This document shows positions 1 through 7,672 of a stretch of 64,000 nucleotides of DNA, in pieces. The translations under genes were made by a program, and so were the position numbers. This DNA is from Gemmatimonadales bacterium. Its GTDB lineage: Bacteria; Gemmatimonadota; Gemmatimonadetes; Gemmatimonadales; GWC2-71-9. The stretch lies in NCBI GenBank assembly GCA_041390145.1, contig JAWKQM010000010.1, positions 85,844-149,843 of the forward strand, in the 5' to 3' direction. The notes beneath the pieces are model-generated. The model saw only the letters and a list, made by a program, of their open reading frames with translations. It was not told the DNA's origin and did not search any database. How positions within the stretch are numbered: position 1 is the first letter of the stretch; the number at the start of each line of letters is the position of its first letter.

Positions 1-927
1 GAGAGTCGGCGTGCGAAGCACGGTATCCACCGCGATCTTCATTTCGCCGAGTGCGTCGTTCATGCTTTCCGCGGGGAGAAAATCGAAGACATCCTCCTTG
101 CGGCGGTTGGCGCGGACCACCAGCACCAGGTTGCCCGCCAGCCCCAGCCCGATGCCGGTGGCGAGCGCCGCCGTGTCCAGGCTCGACGTGGCGCCGTATC
201 GACTGTCGAGAATCCATGCAGCGAGCAGGCCCACGGCCGTGCCCAGCAGGAGGGGCCATGCCACCTTCAGCGCACCAGTGGCCCCGAGTTCCAGCTGACG
301 CCAGTACTGCCGTACGGTCAAGATCGGTGGCGGGCGGGTCGGATCGGTGAGTCGGACGGCCAGCGCGGCGAGCAGGAACCCCGGCACGGCCACCGCCATC
401 ATCGCGATGCGCCACCCGTAGAACTGTTCCAGTTGTCCACCGATGGCGATGCCGACGACGCCACCAATCGGAATCCCCGCGGAGAACACGCCCATCGCCA
501 CCGCGCGCCGGCGGCCCGGGAAGTAGTCCGCCACGAGCGAGGCGGCCGCCGCCGTGAAGGCGGCGGCGCCGATGCCGACCGCCGCTCGCGCCAGGAAGAG
601 CCCCCAGAAGCCGCGCGAAAGCCCGGCCAGGAAGGCAAAGGCGCTCCATACCACGACACCGACGGCGGCTACCGCACGCCGGGAGCGCAAGTCGCTCAGC
701 ACCCCGAAGGGAAAGACCGCCACCGAAAAGAGCAGCACGAACGCGGAGGCAATCCATCCGACATGTGTATCTGTCAGGTGGAGATCGAGCTCGATCGGCG
801 GGACGAGGGCAAAGATGACGTTTCGGTTGACGTAGCTCAGCAGGTTGAGCAGGGCGAGCAGCCCCAGGGCATACCAGCTGTAGGCCCGCGAGGGCCCAGG
901 AAAGGCGGGGGGTGCGCTACTGGCCAC
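1..927 (-). CDS. MFS transporter, 3' end cut by window edge
   Basis: This is a major facilitator superfamily permease of the spinster-like type, placed in the inner membrane; its substrate is unknown. The GTG start at 925-927 overlaps the end of the deoxyhypusine-synthase-like gene by 11 nt, which suggests translational coupling. 309 codons are visible with no stop, so the C-terminal part lies outside the window. The N-terminus reads VASSAPPAFPGPSRAYSWY, followed by a hydrophobic helix and NRNVIFAL, then the MFS loop 2-3 motif GVLSDLRSRRAVA, and further helices. It is the last visible gene of a five-gene minus-strand operon. The family assignment is fairly sure. Export of a product made by the upstream enzymes is only a guess from position. 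Confidence 0.8.
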   Translation of the reverse strand, partial: MASSAPPAFPGPSRAYSWYALGLLALLNLLSYVNRNVIFALVPPIELDLHLTDTHVGWIASAFVLLFSVAVFPFGVLSDLRSRRAVAAVGVVVWSAFAFLAGLSRGFWGLFLARAAVGIGAAAFTAAAASLVADYFPGRRRAVAMGVFSAGIPIGGVVGIAIGGQLEQFYGWRIAMMAVAVPGFLLAALAVRLTDPTRPPPILTVRQYWRQLELGATGALKVAWPLLLGTAVGLLAAWILDSRYGATSSLDTAALATGIGLGLAGNLVLVVRANRRKEDVFDFLPAESMNDALGEMKIAVDTVLRTPTL

Positions 928-2062
928 CCCGATCTCCCACCGCATCGTCCGCGCGCTGGTCCCGGAAGGCGAGCGCGGCGCGATACTCCGTGACCAGCCG
1001 TTCCATCATCCCCTCACGCCGGTCATAGAGACGCTTGGGCGGACGGGGCGCCACCCGCTGCAGTGCGTAGGCGGTGAGCAAGGGCAGGGTGATGGTGTTG
1101 TCGGCGTAGACGACGACGGTCCCGGGGAGCTGGTCCGGGTCGATCTTGCCCCAGCTGACGGCTTCGTTCGGCGTGGCGCCGGAGAGGCCGCCGACATCGG
1201 GCCGGGCGTCGGTCATCTGCAGGAAGTAATCATGGCCCCGTTCGTCGATCCCGAGCACCTCCTGGATTTGCGGCTCGGTCTGCAGCATGAAGTTCTTGGG
1301 GCTGCCGCCGCCGGCAATGAGGACGCCGCTCTTGCCGCCGGTGCGCTTCGCCTCAAGCACGATGGCCGCGGTCTCGTTCACGTCGGCGCTCACGTCAAAT
1401 CGCAGCTGGCTCCCGGCCAGCGCCTGTTCCGCGACGTTCATGCCGATCGAGCTGTCGCCGGGGGAACTCGTGTAGATCGGCACCGCCAGCTCGTGCGCGG
1501 TGGAGAGCACCGAGCGTTTGGACAGGCCGAGCGCCGCCTCCCGCTCCCGGAGGTAGCCCCCCAGCAGATAGTGATACTCCGCCGAGCTCATGGCGCGCTG
1601 GAACTCCGGCCGCGCCGACACCTCGCGCACGAAGGCGTCGGTGGAGAGCAGCACGTTGTAGTCGAAGAAGATGTCGTAAATGCGCACCACGCCCTTGTCG
1701 CGGAGCTCCACGTCGTCGGCGTCGTGGCGGCCGCGGTGCAGCGCGAGCCCGAGCGCGAAGTGCGCGTCGTGATAGAGGTTGGCGCCGGTGGAAATGATCC
1801 AGTCTACAAACCCCGCTTCCATCAGCGGGATGAGGCAGCTCATCCCGATGCCGGCCGGGGTCATGGCACCCGTGAGGCTCATGCCCACCGTCGTGTCGGG
1901 CTGCAGCATCCGGGTGGTGAAGAGCTGACACCCTTCACGGAGCCGCCCGGCGTTGTAGGCCAGGAAGGCGTTGTCCACGAGGTCGGCAATCTGTTCGCCG
2001 CCGGTGATGGCGGTGGGATCGATGCGCTGGCCGCGCAGGTAGGGGCTCGAGGGACGTGTCAT
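917..2062 (-). CDS. Deoxyhypusine-synthase-like enzyme (homospermidine synthase SpeY type)
   Basis: 381 residues, full length for the deoxyhypusine synthase fold. The NAD-binding and active-site regions are present, including EAVSWGKI at 300-307, where Lys306 aligns with the catalytic lysine of eukaryotic deoxyhypusine synthase that forms the imine with the aminobutyl group. Bacteria have no eIF5A, so hypusination is not expected. Bacterial relatives are reported to make homospermidine from spermidine or putrescine, or to have unknown roles. The start ATG at 2062 lies 25 nt after the LOG gene stop, and the 3' end overlaps the MFS gene. The fold is certain; the reaction is inferred. Confidence 0.85.
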   Translation of the reverse strand: MTRPSSPYLRGQRIDPTAITGGEQIADLVDNAFLAYNAGRLREGCQLFTTRMLQPDTTVGMSLTGAMTPAGIGMSCLIPLMEAGFVDWIISTGANLYHDAHFALGLALHRGRHDADDVELRDKGVVRIYDIFFDYNVLLSTDAFVREVSARPEFQRAMSSAEYHYLLGGYLREREAALGLSKRSVLSTAHELAVPIYTSSPGDSSIGMNVAEQALAGSQLRFDVSADVNETAAIVLEAKRTGGKSGVLIAGGGSPKNFMLQTEPQIQEVLGIDERGHDYFLQMTDARPDVGGLSGATPNEAVSWGKIDPDQLPGTVVVYADNTITLPLLTAYALQRVAPRPPKRLYDRREGMMERLVTEYRAALAFRDQRADDAVGDRGGQ

Positions 2063-2087
2063 GCGGTGCTCCGGTCTGGGCGGAAGG

Positions 2088-2819
2088 TCAGGCGCGCTTG
2101 GCGCGGGCCTCGAGGACGATCCGGACGGCCTCTTCCGGATCGTCGGTCAGGTGAAAGAGGGTCAAGTCGCCGGTGTTGATGTTGCCGGCGCCCGCCACGG
2201 TGTGCGAGAGCCACTCGACCATGCCTTCCCAGTACGCCCGGCCAAAGAGGATGACGGGAAACGACTTCACCTTGCCGGTCTGAATCAGGGTCAACGCCTC
2301 GAAGAGCTCGTCCATCGTGCCGTAGCCGCCGGGAAAGACGATGAACGCGGTCGCATACTTCACGAACATCGTCTTGCGAACGAAGAAGAACTTGAAAAGC
2401 AGGTTCTTGGTCAGGTAGGGGTTATTGCCCTGCTCGAACGGCAGTTCGATGTTGCAGCCCACCGACTCGCCCCCCGCCTCCTTGGCGCCGCGATTGCCGG
2501 CCTCCATGATGCCGGGGCCGCCACCGGTAATGACGGGAATCCGGTGTGCCGCCAGCAATTGGGCGACCGTCACGGCGTCGCGATAGTACCGGTCGTCAGG
2601 CTTGGTCCGGGCCGAGCCGAAGATCGACACGCCGTCCTTGATCGACGCCAGGTTGTCGAAGCCCCAGACAAACTCCCCCATGATCCGCAACACCCGCCAC
2701 GAGTCGCTGATCTTGAGCGCATCGGCCCGCCGTCGTTCGGCGTCCGTGGCAAAGCGGTCGAAGAGGAGTTCGTCTTCGGTCAGGCTGCGGTCAGACGGGG
2801 TTGGCGCGTCAGCGGCCAT
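2088..2819 (-). CDS. LOG family nucleotide 5'-monophosphate phosphoribohydrolase
   Basis: 243 residues of the LOG/TIGR00730 family, Rossmann-like enzymes that split nucleoside monophosphates (in plants cytokinin precursors; in bacteria often AMP, or PpnN-like) into base and ribose 5-phosphate. The phosphate-binding motif GGGPGIMEAGNRGA is at about 99-112 and the signature PGGYGTMDE at 163-171. The N-terminal 60 residues are longer than in minimal LOG proteins and resemble the larger bacterial group. The gene overlaps the upstream aminotransferase by 11 nt. The true substrate cannot be read from the sequence; cytokinin synthesis in this organism is not implied. Confidence 0.9.
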   Translation of the reverse strand: MAADAPTPSDRSLTEDELLFDRFATDAERRRADALKISDSWRVLRIMGEFVWGFDNLASIKDGVSIFGSARTKPDDRYYRDAVTVAQLLAAHRIPVITGGGPGIMEAGNRGAKEAGGESVGCNIELPFEQGNNPYLTKNLLFKFFFVRKTMFVKYATAFIVFPGGYGTMDELFEALTLIQTGKVKSFPVILFGRAYWEGMVEWLSHTVAGAGNINTGDLTLFHLTDDPEEAVRIVLEARAKRA

Positions 2820-3966
2820 CGGTCAGGCACTCCAGCAGGGCCCGATGATCGTCGGGCAGATTGTAGAAATACGGTGATACGCGCACATGACCTGGCCGCG
2901 CGTCCACAATGAACCCCGCGTCGGCCAGCCGCCGCACGGCAGCGGCAGGATCCGGCGAAGGGAGCATGACGATGGCACTCCGGTCCTCCGCACGCGACGC
3001 CACCTTCGGCGCGAGGCCGGCGGCCGCCGCCAGGGCAATCAGGTCCTCGGTCAGCGCGGCGGTCGCGGCACGGACGGCGGGAACGCCGATCTCCTCGAGA
3101 ATGTCGAGCCCGCCCAACTGGGCATACACCGGCATCAGCGGGGGCGTGCCCGCCTCCAGCCGCCGGGCATCGTCGTGCAGTTCCAGCGCGCGGGAATCAA
3201 AGCGGAACTGCTCCCGATGCGCAAACCATCCCGTCACGGTGGGCACCAGCCTGGGTGTCAGCTCCGGCCTGGCATACAGGAAGGCCACGCCGGTCCCGCC
3301 GAGGAGCCACTTGAGCCCGCCGCCGACGTAGAAGTCGACGTCCAGCGCCTGGACGTCGACGGGAAGCTGCCCGGCCGCCTGGTAGCCGTCGACCAGGCAG
3401 AGGGCGCCGGCGCGATGCGCGATGGCGGACAGGGCCGCGACATCCTGGATGGCGCCGCTGGTGAAGAAGACATGACTGGTGGCGATGATCGACGTGCGTT
3501 GATCGACGGCGCGTTCGTACATCTCCAGTGGCACCGACACGCCGTCGGGGCTGTCGAGCACCACCACCTCCACCCCGTCCCGGGCCTTCGCCATCCACTG
3601 GTAGCCGATGGTGGGAAAGTCGAGGCTGGTGACGATCACCTTCGGCCGGTGGGTGTAGTCGAGGGTGGAGGCCACGACGCCGAGGGCGCCGGACACGTTG
3701 GGATGCAGGGCGATGGTGCCGGGCGGGGCGTGAACCAGCGCCCCATACCGGTCGCGCAGCTCCGCCAGCGCCGCCCACCACGTCTCGTACCACGCGGAGG
3801 CACCCCGGCTGTCCCAGAGATCGAGGTACTCGTTGACCCGGGCGCGGGAGCGCCGCGAGAGCGCGCCAAGAGAGCAGCTGTTCAGGTAGACGCAGCGCTC
3901 GAAGATCGGGAATTCGGCACGGTACCGTGCCGCCAGGGTGTGAGGCACGCCGCTACTGGTTGCCAA
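2809..3966 (-). CDS. Class V (SufS/kynureninase-like) PLP aminotransferase
   Basis: 385-residue fold-type I PLP enzyme. The PLP aspartate lies in LVDGYQAAGQ (Asp193), and the Schiff-base lysine is Lys219 in GGGLKWLLGGTG. No active-site cysteine equivalent to SufS Cys377 of this window is obvious, so it is more likely an aminotransferase or lyase related to isopenicillin N epimerase or kynureninase than a cysteine desulfurase for Fe-S assembly. The start ATG at 3966 overlaps the DUF481 gene by 14 nt and the end overlaps the LOG gene by 11 nt, so it belongs to the same operon. The substrate is unknown. Confidence 0.85.
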   Translation of the reverse strand: MATSSGVPHTLAARYRAEFPIFERCVYLNSCSLGALSRRSRARVNEYLDLWDSRGASAWYETWWAALAELRDRYGALVHAPPGTIALHPNVSGALGVVASTLDYTHRPKVIVTSLDFPTIGYQWMAKARDGVEVVVLDSPDGVSVPLEMYERAVDQRTSIIATSHVFFTSGAIQDVAALSAIAHRAGALCLVDGYQAAGQLPVDVQALDVDFYVGGGLKWLLGGTGVAFLYARPELTPRLVPTVTGWFAHREQFRFDSRALELHDDARRLEAGTPPLMPVYAQLGGLDILEEIGVPAVRAATAALTEDLIALAAAAGLAPKVASRAEDRSAIVMLPSPDPAAAVRRLADAGFIVDARPGHVRVSPYFYNLPDDHRALLECLTDGR

Positions 3967-5008
3967 AGGTGAAGCTGAGTCCGGAGTTGACGCCGTAGTC
4001 GTTGCCGGAGGTACCGGCGGGGGGCTGGGTGTCCCAGTTGCCGTAGAACGACACGTTCCAGTTGATCTGGCCGAAGAGCTTGAGGAAGTAGTTGGCGTTG
4101 GTGTTGAAGTAGAAGCGGCCGGCCTCGGTGAGGGAGGGGATCACGTTGACGGTCACGCTGAGCGTCGTCTTCTTGAACTTGACGTAGTTGGCCGTGCCCA
4201 GCAGCATGGCCCCGAGCATGTCCTCTCGGCTCGCCGAACTCACGGAGGATTCGTAGGTGGTCCCCTGCCACACCAGCCCCCCGACCACGGAGAGCCGTAC
4301 GTTGCTGGTCTTCTTCAGGTACCGGCCCACGCCGCCGCCCAGGTTGGTCTGGAGGCTGATCTGCTGCTCGGAGCTTTGCAGCCCGTTGGCGAACCCGGAG
4401 TAGAACCAGTTGTTCCACCGCAGCAGATGGCTGGCCGTGAGCTGGAGCTGGTTCCGGGTGGCGGCATCGGTACCGGTACTGCTGGAGAAGTTCGAGTTGA
4501 AGCCCAGCGATGCACTCCACCGCGGGCGAGGATAACTCACGGCCGAGCTGATGTTATAGGTGGTCGTCTCGTTTCCCTTGGCGTAGCTGACCCCCGACGA
4601 GATGCTTCCGTTCAGCCGACCCCAGAACGAGGCCCCGGTGCTGCTGAACGCCGCAATCCGGGACTTGTCGAAGGTGGCCACCCGCCCGTCGGTGTCCGTG
4701 ATGACCACGAGCACCGAATCGGTTCCCTCCACGGGATGGATCGAGATTCTTCCGTTGTACACGGTGCCATCATCGAGAGAAATGAGAAAAAGGTTCGGAC
4801 TGTCCAGGCCCGCCAGGCGTGCCCACTCCACCGCGACATTCCCGTTGACGTAGTCCAGGCTCACGTAGATGGCCCCGGCGTCCATCGTCTTGATTTCACA
4901 GGTCAGCTTGTCGCCATTCTTCATGTAGAGCACGTCGTTCTTCGGCCCCAGCATGTCCGGGGGGGCGAGCAGGAGCGTGGCGCCAAGCAGTGTGGTACCG
5001 AGAAGCAT
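3953..5008 (-). CDS. DUF481 family outer-membrane protein
   Basis: A YdiY-like, probably beta-barrel outer-membrane protein of 351 residues. I chose the ATG at 5008 because CCGGAG lies 6 nt before it; an in-frame ATG at 5041 has no ribosome binding site. The product begins with a hydrophobic export signal (MLLGTTLLGATLLL). A region at about 25-95 with MKNGDKLTCEIK is typical of the soluble part before the barrel. The rest consists of alternating strands ending in LSFTFGNQ, a barrel-type C-terminus. It is the first gene of the operon. A TAGTAT/GTATTC element at about 5054-5060 (reverse strand) could be its promoter. The function within DUF481 is not known; one E. coli member is salt-induced. 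Confidence 0.8.
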   Translation of the reverse strand: MLLGTTLLGATLLLAPPDMLGPKNDVLYMKNGDKLTCEIKTMDAGAIYVSLDYVNGNVAVEWARLAGLDSPNLFLISLDDGTVYNGRISIHPVEGTDSVLVVITDTDGRVATFDKSRIAAFSSTGASFWGRLNGSISSGVSYAKGNETTTYNISSAVSYPRPRWSASLGFNSNFSSSTGTDAATRNQLQLTASHLLRWNNWFYSGFANGLQSSEQQISLQTNLGGGVGRYLKKTSNVRLSVVGGLVWQGTTYESSVSSASREDMLGAMLLGTANYVKFKKTTLSVTVNVIPSLTEAGRFYFNTNANYFLKLFGQINWNVSFYGNWDTQPPAGTSGNDYGVNSGLSFTFGNQ

Positions 5009-5125
5009 GTCGACTCCGGCAGCGGCGGATGCCCGGGACATGGGCGGATGGGAAGAATACTACCCCCATCCGGGACGCGTGCCACCCGTCCTTCGTTCCC
5101 CGGTCCCCGGTGCACGGGCCGGGTA

Positions 5126-5131
5126 TATATT
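5126..5131 (+). promoter_or_regulatory. -10 element (TATATT) of the 5138 gene
   Basis: TATATT sits only 6 nt before the ATG at 5138, so transcription would begin at or next to the start codon, giving a leaderless or nearly leaderless mRNA. No convincing -35 is seen. The same arrangement recurs at 19967, 38410 and 41128. Confidence 0.6.
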
Positions 5132-5137
5132 CCCCGC

Positions 5138-5443
5138 ATGGACGCCGCCCTTCACCACCCCGAGCATCCCGGCGCCGCCGCCTTCCGCGGCTCGTGGACA
5201 CCGCTGCTCGCCGCAGCCGCGCTCCGGGCCGCGGTAAACCCCCGGCTGGCGATGGACCTGTTGCGGACGGGATGGGCCTTCCGGCGGCGCCGGTGGTGGG
5301 CGAATCCACCCTTCCTTCCCCTTCCCGATACCACCTACCTGCGCTGGCGGATGTACACCGCCTACGGCGCCGAGGACGCGGTCCCGCCGCTCGAGGACAT
5401 GCTGCGGTTCGTCCGCTGGCGGCGGGAGACCATGGGGCTCTGA
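5138..5443 (+). CDS. Conserved small protein of unknown function, 101 aa
   Basis: 101 residues, not recognised. The N-terminal third is Ala/Leu rich and could be a short membrane-associated helix (TPLLAAAALRAA). The centre is basic and aromatic (WAFRRRRWWANPPFLPLP), followed by YLRWRMYTAYGAED and a charged end. The start ATG has a TATATT box 6 nt upstream and no ribosome binding site, which fits leaderless expression. The stop is 5 nt before the NADH dehydrogenase start, so the two are very likely co-transcribed, and the protein may act with that membrane enzyme or with queG. That role is a guess from context. Confidence 0.65.
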   Translation: MDAALHHPEHPGAAAFRGSWTPLLAAAALRAAVNPRLAMDLLRTGWAFRRRRWWANPPFLPLPDTTYLRWRMYTAYGAEDAVPPLEDMLRFVRWRRETMGL

Positions 5444-5448
5444 ACGAC

Positions 5449-6726
5449 GTGGCCCGCCCGCGCGTGGTGATTGTTGGCGGCGGCTTCGCCGGGCTGTACG
5501 CTGCCAAGGCCCTCGGTCGCGCGCCTGTCGATGTCACGGTCGTCGACCGGACGAATTACCATCTGTTCCAGCCGATGCTCTATCAGGTGGCGACCGCCGC
5601 CCTGGATACGAGCGATATCGCCTCCCCCATTCGCTCCATCCTCAGGCATCAGCGGAATACCGAGGTCCTCATGGCGGAGGTGAGTGCCATCGATGTCTCG
5701 GGCCGCTCGCTCCAGCTGGCTGACGGGAGCGCGCTGACCTACGACTACCTCCTGCTCGCACCCGGCGTGCGGCATTCCTACTTCGGGCACGATGCCTGGG
5801 AACGGTTCGCGCCCGGGATCAAGACGGCGGACGATGCCGAGGAGGTGCGGCGGCGGGTGCTGCTGGCGTTCGAGGCCGCCGAGCGGGAGCCGGATGTCGA
5901 GAAGCGGCGGGCGCTCCTGACCTTCGTCGTGGTTGGCGGTGGGCCAACCGGAGTTGAGGTCGCGGGTGCCCTCGCTGAGATCCGGCAGTACGCCCTCCGC
6001 CGGGATTTCCGGCGGATCGACCCGCGCGCGGCCACGGTGATGCTGCTCGAGGGCGGTCGACAGCTGTTGCCCAGTTATCCCCCAACCTTGGCCGCCGACG
6101 CGCGCGAGGCGCTCAGACGCCTCGGTGTGGAGGTCCGCACCGAGACCTTCGTGACCGATGTGCAGGCGAATCATGTTGCCGCAGGAAGGCTCATCATTCC
6201 GACGCACACGGTCGTCTGGGCTGCCGGCAACCGGGCGAGCCCGCTGCTGGAGTCGCTCGGCGTCCCGCTCGACCGAAGCGGCCGCGTACTCGTGGCCCCC
6301 GACTGCACCATCCCGAATCACCCTGAAGTGTTTGTGCTCGGCGATGCCGCGGCCTTCGCGCTTGGCGATGGTGCGTACCTGCCCGGCCTCTGCCCGGTCG
6401 CAATCCAGCAGGGGCAATTCGCGGCGGCGGCCATACGTCGCGACCTCCAGGGAAAGGACCGCGAGAGATTTGCGTATCGTGACCGGGGCCAGCTGGCCGT
6501 CATCGGTCGCGGCAGGGGAGTGGCCGATCTCGGCCGGCTCCACTTCGGCGGCTTTGTCGCGTGGCTCGCCTGGGTGTTCGTCCATATCTTCAAGCTTCCT
6601 GATCCGGATTCGTCGCCTGCTCGTCATGATCAGGTAGAACGGGCCCATTTCAAGCGTCACCGCCCGCGGCGCCCCTGTCATCACCGGGCACGATCCCGTG
6701 CTGAGCGCAGGCCACTCCTGCTGTAG
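5449..6726 (+). CDS. ndh: Type II NADH dehydrogenase (NDH-2), C-terminus apparently frameshifted
   Basis: A single-subunit FAD enzyme that passes electrons from NADH to quinone at the inner membrane face without pumping protons. The GTG start at 5449 is followed at once by the FAD motif IVGGGFAGLYAAK. The NADH motif VVVGGGPTGVEVAG is at about residues 161-174, and the second FAD contact VFVLGDAAAF is near 295. Up to about residue 380 (LAWVFVHIF) the match is normal. After that the reading frame becomes Arg/His rich, whereas the +1 frame reads FLIRIRRLLVMIR, which looks like the usual membrane-anchoring helix, and then meets TAG at 6635. The anchor is therefore probably damaged or mis-sequenced. 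The enzyme class is sure; whether this copy is functional is not. Confidence 0.85.
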   Translation: MARPRVVIVGGGFAGLYAAKALGRAPVDVTVVDRTNYHLFQPMLYQVATAALDTSDIASPIRSILRHQRNTEVLMAEVSAIDVSGRSLQLADGSALTYDYLLLAPGVRHSYFGHDAWERFAPGIKTADDAEEVRRRVLLAFEAAEREPDVEKRRALLTFVVVGGGPTGVEVAGALAEIRQYALRRDFRRIDPRAATVMLLEGGRQLLPSYPPTLAADAREALRRLGVEVRTETFVTDVQANHVAAGRLIIPTHTVVWAAGNRASPLLESLGVPLDRSGRVLVAPDCTIPNHPEVFVLGDAAAFALGDGAYLPGLCPVAIQQGQFAAAAIRRDLQGKDRERFAYRDRGQLAVIGRGRGVADLGRLHFGGFVAWLAWVFVHIFKLPDPDSSPARHDQVERAHFKRHRPRRPCHHRARSRAERRPLLL

Positions 6727-6739
6727 CCAGCCATCCCGC

Positions 6740-7672
6740 GTGACCCTCCCTGCCCACGCTGTGAAAGCCCGCGCCGCCGAACTCGGGTTCGTGGCCTGCG
6801 GCATCACCGACCTCGGCCCCTCCGTTCGGGCGGATGCGCTGACCGCCTGGCTCCATGCCGGGTACGGCGGGAACATGCGGTATATCAACCGCCAGGCGAA
6901 GAAGCGGAAGGACACCCGCCTCATCGACCTCGAAGCGACGCGCGCAGTTGTTATTCTTGATAACTACTACTATCCGGAATCCGCATCGCCGACGCCAGAA
7001 CCGAAGCTTGCAAGATATAGTCGTAGCAAAGACTACCACATAACTACATTTAATAGAATCAATCAGTTAGCAGAATTGATGCTGGACCACGGCGCAAAGA
7101 CGGCGCGACCATATGTCGATACCGGACCGGTGCCCGAGCGCGAGCTCGCCGAGCGGGCCGGCCTCGGTTGGATCGGCAAGAACACGATGCTCCTCCGCCC
7201 GGGCCTGGGCTCCTGGTTCGTCATCGGCAGCATCTTCACCGACCTGCCACTCGACATCGACCAGCCCTTCACCACCGACCATTGTGGCAGCTGCACCAAG
7301 TGCCTCGATGCGTGCCCCACCGATGCCTTCGTCGAGCCGTATATTCTCGATGCCACGAGGTGCATCTCCTATCTCACGATTGAATACAAGAAGGAGATTC
7401 CCGCCGAACTGGCCGGCCAATTCGACGGGTGGGCGTTTGGCTGCGATGTCTGCAACGATGTCTGTCCGTGGAATTTGCGCTTTGCGGCGGAAACAACGGT
7501 CCCCGAGTTCAGGGATCGCGGCGAATTGCGAGGGGCAGACGAGGAGTGCTTCGACCGGATGGAGGAAGAGGAGTTTCAGGCCCGGTTCGGCGACACTCCG
7601 CTGGCCCGGCCAGGCCTCGAGCGGATGCGGCGAAACTGGCGGAACGCCTGGGCCACCCTTCGAGACGGTTAG
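6740..7672 (+). CDS. queG: Epoxyqueuosine reductase QueG
   Basis: 310 residues. It catalyses the last step of queuosine synthesis in tRNA, reducing epoxyqueuosine with cobalamin and two 4Fe-4S clusters. Asp127 in YVDTGP matches the family's catalytic aspartate. Cluster ligands are C182, C185, C188, C192 (CGSCTKCLDACP) and C208, C235, C238, C242 (CDVCNDVCPWN). I chose the GTG at 6740; the open frame extends upstream only through the end of the NADH dehydrogenase gene. Codons about 69-115 (6945-7085) are strongly AT-rich (roughly 31% GC in 7011-7080) with AGA, ATA, TTA, AGT and AAT codons rare elsewhere in the window, yet the protein there remains a normal QueG. The stop overlaps that of the opposite permease gene by 4 nt. 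Confidence 0.93.
   Translation: MTLPAHAVKARAAELGFVACGITDLGPSVRADALTAWLHAGYGGNMRYINRQAKKRKDTRLIDLEATRAVVILDNYYYPESASPTPEPKLARYSRSKDYHITTFNRINQLAELMLDHGAKTARPYVDTGPVPERELAERAGLGWIGKNTMLLRPGLGSWFVIGSIFTDLPLDIDQPFTTDHCGSCTKCLDACPTDAFVEPYILDATRCISYLTIEYKKEIPAELAGQFDGWAFGCDVCNDVCPWNLRFAAETTVPEFRDRGELRGADEECFDRMEEEEFQARFGDTPLARPGLERMRRNWRNAWATLRDG

Noticed and set aside
4990..5448. Long N-terminal extension of the NADH dehydrogenase frame
   Set aside because: It covers the DUF481 promoter and the whole 101-aa gene; the FAD motif begins directly after the GTG at 5449.
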